Shown here in pieces: positions 60,501 to 64,000 of a stretch of DNA of 64,000 bases. The position numbers and the translations under genes are program-made. A model generated the notes under the pieces. That model made no database searches and was not told where the DNA came from. It saw only the letters and a program-made list of their open reading frames with translations. Every line of letters starts with the position of its first letter. Within the stretch, counting starts at the first letter, position 1. Origin of the DNA: a virus; the IMG/VR virus record IMGVR_UViG_3300031688_000003, positions 1 to 64,000 of that record; one strand, 5' to 3'.

Positions 60501-62488
60501 ATATAGATGATGGTGGTTTTGGAGATGTAACACTTAACAACCAGATACCAGGTAACTATCTAAAATCTCTAACAAATAACAATGGTAGATTTAATCTAAA
60601 AAACCCCAACATGAATAGACAAAAAGGAGGATCACTACCAAAAGCTCAATTGCAATATTATGATAAAGCTAAAAAAACATATGATTTTGTTAAAGGATTA
60701 TGGACTGTTGCTAAGCCTGTTTCAAAACTTGTAATACCAGGAAGGTCAGCTACTGATGTGGCTCATAAAATAAAACCATTAATTAATAGTTACCAAAAAC
60801 CAAATTCTGCTGGTGTTGCAAGTTTGATAAATCCTAACTGGACTGTTGATGAAGGTGGATTATATGAAGGTATGGATAGTAGAGTTAGAACATTTATAGA
60901 ACCAGGCCAGTATGGAATAAATGAACCTATAAGACTAATGGATGGTAATACTAGATTTCATTATGGACAGAGTCAAGGAAAAGATTGGGACGAATGGTAT
61001 AGAACATTTCAGCATAATAACCAATCTTTATATCCAGAGATAGCTGAAAAAAATCTTACTCTTGAAAATGGAACATGGAGACCTAAAACACAGCTTGAAC
61101 TTGATGATGATATACCAACAGAAGTTTGGGATCCTGTACAACAGAAATTTGTTAAACAAAATTTGAAAACAAGACCCTTTGCTGATCCCACATCCCTATA
61201 TAGAGCTGTTAATGCTCCTGATATTCAAACTGCTGAAAAGTTTGGAACTACAATTCCTTCACTCAATTCTGGTGCAGATGGGAGAAGGACAGGATATACC
61301 GACTTACAAAAAAACACTCCATATGATGTTTTATTTACAACACCCAATGCAGGTTGGATAGGTGGTTCAGGTGTTGATGATCCATATAATTTATTTAATT
61401 TATATGCAAAAAAAGATCAAGGAAAATTTATAGTTAAAATGCCAAGAACAAATGGTGCTGTTGAGAGTTTAACTCAAATTAATAATAGGACAGATATTTT
61501 AAACAATTCTCAATATCCGTACAGTGGAAACACTGGTTCAGTTTGGAATGAAGCAACTGGTAAATTTGATATACCTACACATCTTGGTTCAGGTATATTC
61601 AATACAGTCTCTGGTAAGCCTGATTTAAGTTTAATACCAGAAGGATCAATTGTTAATCCAAATTATTCAAGTTTTAATGGTAACCAGATAACTCCAATAT
61701 TTGGAACAAAAGGAACAACAGTTAGAAACGCACAAGATGTATTACCAATAGAAGACTATTTCAAAAAACTAAAAGAAGATCCTAATTGGAAATTTAATAA
61801 AGGAGGATCTGTAAAAGCTCAATATGTAGGTGAAACTAAAGAAGATATAGATTGGACAGGTACAACTCAAGGTGAGATACCAAGCAATGAACCAGACTTA
61901 GATCTTTTAAAGCAAGGTGTTGGTTATGCTGAAAGTCTTAATGGTGAGTTGATGATTAATTCTCAATCTACTGCAACAGGATTATATGGTCAAAGATTTT
62001 CTGAAGTAAAGAAAGGTAAATTATATGATGGAACAAGAGAAGAATTTGCTGTAGATCTTGATGCTCAAAACTCTTTATTTGAACAAAGATACAATGGAGA
62101 AATAAAAGATATACCAGGATTAAAACAAAGTGGTATAGATCTATATGAAGAGTATAACACACAAATAACAGACTTTCCATACTCAACAACTGAAGTTGCT
62201 GCACTGGTAAACTTCATAGGTAGACAAGGTACAAGAGACTACCTAGGATACGTTCTAAGAGACGGTAATACATTAGAATCAGTATTCCCTACTAAGTATG
62301 GATCAAAAGCAAATCAGTCAAATAAGACTCCAAATGAATATATCACTAAATTTAATGAAGGTTTAAATATAAAAAAGAAAGGAGGTGAAGTAGATAAGCT
62401 TACTGAAAGATTGATAAAGAAATATGAAGAAGGAGGAACACTTACACCTGCAGGAACTAAACATTTAAAGTCTCTAGGGATGATATAA
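54599..62488 (+). CDS. Giant modular polyvalent virion or effector protein
   Basis: 2,629 aa, no membrane segment. The N-terminus holds a domain seen in internal virion proteins (YVAIPMLFPTIEGQE near 118; FNSEQESHKFAKGSWK near 164). After this, motifs of the GGSLPKAQ kind head each module at residues 187 (variant), 611, 1,065, 1,331, 1,674, 2,010 and 2,402; each is followed by a Lys-rich amphipathic helix. Modules 1,065-2,402 resemble ADP-ribosyltransferase folds (YRGIG near 1,372; FRGES near 1,777; end pattern KSLTNNNGRF near 1,988). The C-terminus carries YAESLNG (E2445) and TATGLYGQ, as in lytic transglycosylases. It is coupled to the tail gene by TAATG. Best read as cargo ejected with DNA; enzyme assignments are tentative. 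Confidence 0.7.
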   Translation: MAYSIDGYKRDSKDVKKPSNLIPSGNITMKGVDFPVMGTDNLGNQQLMQPGLDYQFPGSEVFEQPMQNLTQDKPKNQVKKRKVDRDNKLITNWTSEMGDVSSHKMTSMSFTDDDGNPIYVAIPMLFPTIEGQETPDPASWTQFAEGDEMSAFEMAMQRGEVYYFNSEQESHKFAKGSWKTPNLKKRDGGLIKHQDIGSNNHIINNRDLSDPNRKFMKPTINLSNYDELEETLGDTSWVDIMSKMSEEEFNNFVAPYSKRTDSLNNLKRFTGDERWWAGNLANVISDEEYAKANENRKWTRDNHRKGNLPNYSEVAPLGKSTEDVFYDAEKAYYNTPVHTKEELNADFDTAYPYTFNSVAGTDPLNKIPWKNEMKDDPEKWEGSWSDYIRSTDIQPDYYEIGDITLAEESNPFHFVYDGGDQDGETVNTAVPDKGIKDIQDVRSHDEYMKWYDHHKKSGVLNNKSKKDMDYWEALTDKDNNVWTSNFKYTDASPRYKELDFLENPNMNISDGERGRLSDRSEQSLSRFETLTGRDRKMYNDNHLNEMEYFNSIGIFETPLDKPIAYYPKEERMELMKVLNDYEKKQNSENTAWTIDYKNSEFYGKERTYKYGGSLPKAQLKQVKNAYALTKSLIKGKQLGKVLNKSLKLNEFIPKASKAPIIPKNKIAYVTPINTDVNINIGNDIISNNKTVNADNKFSLQSDVFKNKIPLTRVLSSKGLRFTDGKLFSSTEPHTHYKSDSRGEEFPLRLKSTNRNTTHWSYGHIGNPGHGGGSWSKKSTAIINDYENLSKSGLALDLDPTDTWFYSKGNFEIPANSLILTRDKTLYKKIKKETNITNIKLFENTNNEDFESIVNSYSTRGGKGAYTRPTDDMINPKDQFFNAGEGEMIMRDYMIKNYSKGDDVSLTQTADHYKPHQWQGHDFDWVHPFTGKKSGITTMHPDFDHSYMDLGDPFGGGQSKAHSGSPLSTIERMEYNWGDNMTTNHGLYSSNNRWGNGDRSGSLDILAKLPKTIQVNEMEKVMKTYKNQREGLRLQQELAELNGFKSYKEFKNSISKQEWLDFKRDGGSLNKAQWWNPKNAYALANTISKSFKPAKSLLPKPSFKNINYQKLLPFTESGSTLVPQTHMSSGKEGTSMDLSETLNSIYADNKPMWFGPTATSNRYRMTDDNNKFIPTIPGQGGLFQVGSGRLGNTGKPGFDEIPFTEATMPFGGLANDGYHLNLETGLPNYNDPLMDHKLLTKNAFQNKIDGVFNPNTKFKIFKSDLSKGNHAMHQKWSDKELAKIKADGYDAIQLVDQNGNQIENILLNKEKFKINKINDMDVHIDNPEFKYGGSLPKAQWYNLKNAYNIGKGLVNTIKSPFINDLVQGSNKLYRGIGPAGYNSAVNTGKILSNVNPTAVNEGAFNLTKNFGNKTFFTPNVETASKYGDGYIAEINNDVNDFSNRYNSDWSQFTTDPVFLSQSNIYKMNMLGNYKRILSQNTVGDHSKINFLDNVKLRTNYTSSTGLDYYGHRNVKHNIKGGWPTQLEVEKLKKDSGLTLTQDNLRSYVEKIGKVGGGKYPKTTLYRYGDMATNAAGNKDMGYYSADPLDPLRYSERADRTFNGSVFKIDVENELLPEFYKGIGFGNQGKEPGFQSGTLFKEFEVPEDFLGKFGNQQTFKTLSDYKKWLNTVKQSGGSLTKHQVPKLIKGALDLGKKVKNIISPKNVNSIIDWSKVSPAILANKNLLSEYADIEMATKANATWMKNDDGTSFWGTPQQFIQVNSEAFKNSYPEGYKRVFRGESGTLKLTDPLYSGAADIESGNKGIFTANEGLAKLYTNDYRLGSNSSILQLAIPSVSDGSKYLNINGLGNDWTDLSSIGTTKKTLELNIKNLENNIKKDAEGFQWASGSGSLESYDVNKHLQSYKDFYNNYDEIVANPIYKKLLEFKEAAWENDKILNGGNLAGRQSFGTGDVGDFMEKSGLNNIRLNYIDDGGFGDVTLNNQIPGNYLKSLTNNNGRFNLKNPNMNRQKGGSLPKAQLQYYDKAKKTYDFVKGLWTVAKPVSKLVIPGRSATDVAHKIKPLINSYQKPNSAGVASLINPNWTVDEGGLYEGMDSRVRTFIEPGQYGINEPIRLMDGNTRFHYGQSQGKDWDEWYRTFQHNNQSLYPEIAEKNLTLENGTWRPKTQLELDDDIPTEVWDPVQQKFVKQNLKTRPFADPTSLYRAVNAPDIQTAEKFGTTIPSLNSGADGRRTGYTDLQKNTPYDVLFTTPNAGWIGGSGVDDPYNLFNLYAKKDQGKFIVKMPRTNGAVESLTQINNRTDILNNSQYPYSGNTGSVWNEATGKFDIPTHLGSGIFNTVSGKPDLSLIPEGSIVNPNYSSFNGNQITPIFGTKGTTVRNAQDVLPIEDYFKKLKEDPNWKFNKGGSVKAQYVGETKEDIDWTGTTQGEIPSNEPDLDLLKQGVGYAESLNGELMINSQSTATGLYGQRFSEVKKGKLYDGTREEFAVDLDAQNSLFEQRYNGEIKDIPGLKQSGIDLYEEYNTQITDFPYSTTEVAALVNFIGRQGTRDYLGYVLRDGNTLESVFPTKYGSKANQSNKTPNEYITKFNEGLNIKKKGGEVDKLTERLIKKYEEGGTLTPAGTKHLKSLGMI

Positions 62489-62523
62489 GAATGGATATAA
62501 TTAGACAATGTCCTAATAATTTA

Positions 62524-62534
62524 GTATATTATAA
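62524..62534 (+). promoter_or_regulatory. Phage promoter-like motif GTATATTATAA
   Basis: 44 nt before ATG 62,568 in the 79-nt gap, followed by GTGTATAGTG as at 39,298. Confidence 0.55.
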
Positions 62535-62567
62535 GTGTATAGTGCTAAATATTAATTAATTGAGCAA

Positions 62568-64000
62568 ATGGCAAAAGAATTTCCAGATAATAAAACTTTA
62601 GAAGTTTACCAGCAAGGTGGTGCTACTCAGAGTGTTAACTCATGTCCAGAAGCTATATCTGATGACATGATAAATATAGATAATAGAGAACGTTCTATTG
62701 TAAGATCTAACTATAGTAAATCAAATACAGAAAGCAAATGTGGAAATTGTATCTTTTTTGACATATCTAATAGGATAAAAAAGTGTGCAGATACTAAGTC
62801 AGATAATAAAGGATACTGCTGGGATCAAGAGTTTGTATGTGAATCTCAAAATATTTGTGATATGTGGGAAGAAGGTGGTCCAATCAAGTCTAACAAAGAC
62901 TCATATGCACAAGATGAATCCTCTAATGAGTTTGAACAAAATAAAGCAGAAGTTGAACAGATACAAACTCAGAAACAGATGCCTGTGTTTAATGAGTCTC
63001 AACAACAACCAATGGCTCCGCAACAAGGTGCACCACCTCAAGCAATGCCTCCTCAACAACAAGCTCCTGCACCACAAGAACAAATGCAACCTTCATTTGC
63101 ATATGGTGGATCTTTAAGGAAGGCTCAAGAGCAACATGAAACAAATCCTATAAATCCTGTAACAGGATTACCTTTTGAAGATGATATGTTGGCAGCAAAG
63201 AAAGAAAGAGATTTACAAGCTGCAAAAGAAAGAGAAGCAATATTAGCTCAACAAGGTCAAGATAATAATACAGATATATATGATGAAGCAAATCCTAAAG
63301 AAGCAGGTTCATCACTTAAAGATAAATATAAAAACTGGAGAACTAAAAGAGCAATAAAAAAATATCAAAAGAGTTTAATCCCAGAAGCTCCATTTATGAT
63401 GTATAACTCTGATCCTTCACAAGGTGTTCTAGGAGAGATAGGTAATTGGATGAAAAGTGCGAAGAAAGACTTTACTACTAATTGGGATAATAATAATAAG
63501 AAAAGTAACTATCAACAATTTAAAGTTTCAAATCCACATGATGATGTAAGATTCTTTGATCAAGATAATCCTGATGCACCACTGCTCAACTATGGCCAGA
63601 AGAATTCTAATGATTATAACAAGTTCTCTACTGACAGAACATCAGCATTTCCAGAACTATATCAAATATCATCTATGGATAATGAAGGTAACATAAGTTA
63701 CACAGGAGAGAAGTTGTTAGGGGATATGGTTGAAACAGAATACATGCCTGATGCTGTTCACATTCAACATACTGAAGATGGAACAGGAGTTACAGGAGCA
63801 TACATATATACTGGAATGAGTGATGCTGGAAAAAAAGAATATGAGTTTGTTCCTTTTGATAAAGAAAATCCTACTCAGATTTCAGTTGGACCATCTAAGC
63901 AAAAACGTGCTGAACAAGAAATGGCAGATAAGAATATATGTATAAATGCAGGTGGTGAATGGGATGCTGGAGTATGTACATATCCTGATGAGACAACTAA
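62568..64000 (+). CDS. Partial virion or cargo protein with Cys domain
   Basis: 477 residues visible, running off the right edge. Residues about 58-108 carry CGNCIFF, then KC, GYC, VC and NICDMWEEGG: six cysteines in an iron-sulfur or zinc-like pattern. Then come a Gln/Pro-rich linker (QQQPMAPQQGAPPQAMPPQQ) and FAYGGSLRKAQEQ near 183, the same motif as in the preceding gene, followed by charged helices and a mixed domain. It is probably another ejected or cargo protein, or the start of a virion RNA polymerase-type giant protein as in crAss-like phages; the visible part cannot decide. Confidence 0.7.
   Translation, partial: MAKEFPDNKTLEVYQQGGATQSVNSCPEAISDDMINIDNRERSIVRSNYSKSNTESKCGNCIFFDISNRIKKCADTKSDNKGYCWDQEFVCESQNICDMWEEGGPIKSNKDSYAQDESSNEFEQNKAEVEQIQTQKQMPVFNESQQQPMAPQQGAPPQAMPPQQQAPAPQEQMQPSFAYGGSLRKAQEQHETNPINPVTGLPFEDDMLAAKKERDLQAAKEREAILAQQGQDNNTDIYDEANPKEAGSSLKDKYKNWRTKRAIKKYQKSLIPEAPFMMYNSDPSQGVLGEIGNWMKSAKKDFTTNWDNNNKKSNYQQFKVSNPHDDVRFFDQDNPDAPLLNYGQKNSNDYNKFSTDRTSAFPELYQISSMDNEGNISYTGEKLLGDMVETEYMPDAVHIQHTEDGTGVTGAYIYTGMSDAGKKEYEFVPFDKENPTQISVGPSKQKRAEQEMADKNICINAGGEWDAGVCTYPDETT

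Overview
The window looks like about two thirds of a tailed-phage genome whose host is a member of Bacteroidota, probably a flavobacterium. Three things point to this host group. The DNA is AT-rich, at roughly one third GC by eye. Several intergenic regions carry the Bacteroidota-type -7 promoter box TAnnTTTG. Genes lack a purine-rich Shine-Dalgarno box and instead have A-rich leaders, often containing AAACCAA. The gene set and order (TOPRIM primase, RecA-like ATPase, DnaB helicase, SF2 helicase, HU/IHF-like protein, PD-(D/E)XK nuclease, TerL, portal, scaffold, capsid, connector proteins, giant tail and cargo proteins) fit crAss-like podoviruses (Crassvirales) best. That placement rests on layout and motifs and was not tested by a search. 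TAG ends the capsid gene, so there is no sign of the TAG recoding seen in some of those phages.

Left arm (1-14,543, leftward): a replication and early module. It holds the primase, a putative SSB, an ATPase, DnaB, a winged-helix protein, GroEL, a DECH-box helicase, an HNH protein, an HTH protein, and many very small membrane or coupled proteins. A two-gene rightward island (5,370-5,968) sits inside it under its own promoter. Between about 13,814 and 14,234 lies the only long non-coding stretch. It holds three tandem 10-bp iteron-like repeats and several hairpins, and is a candidate origin or control region. A 215-nt divergent promoter region (14,544-14,758) separates the two arms.

Right arm (14,759-64,000, rightward): first a PhoH-like ATPase, an L,D-transpeptidase-like protein, an HU/IHF-like protein, a Cys-rich protein, a RecB-like nuclease and GroES. 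Then come TerL, portal, a likely scaffold, a small virion protein, the major capsid protein and further virion proteins. The tail section contains a 2,198-aa leucine-rich-repeat protein, a 1,211-aa fibre-like protein, a metallophosphoesterase, two likely connector proteins and a 2,521-aa tail protein with two von Willebrand A domains. Next is a 2,629-aa modular protein, and the last gene runs off the right edge.

The strongest candidate for something new is the 2,629-aa protein. It is built from 300-450-residue modules, each introduced by a [Y/D/K]GGSLPKAQ-type motif and a lysine-rich helix. Several modules look like ADP-ribosyltransferase folds, and the C-terminus resembles a lytic transglycosylase. 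The same motif recurs in the next protein. The simplest reading is a polyvalent cargo protein carried in the virion and delivered into the host. A second system-level signal is a phage-specific promoter-like motif, GTATATTATWA, lying about 40 nt ahead of several structural-gene starts.
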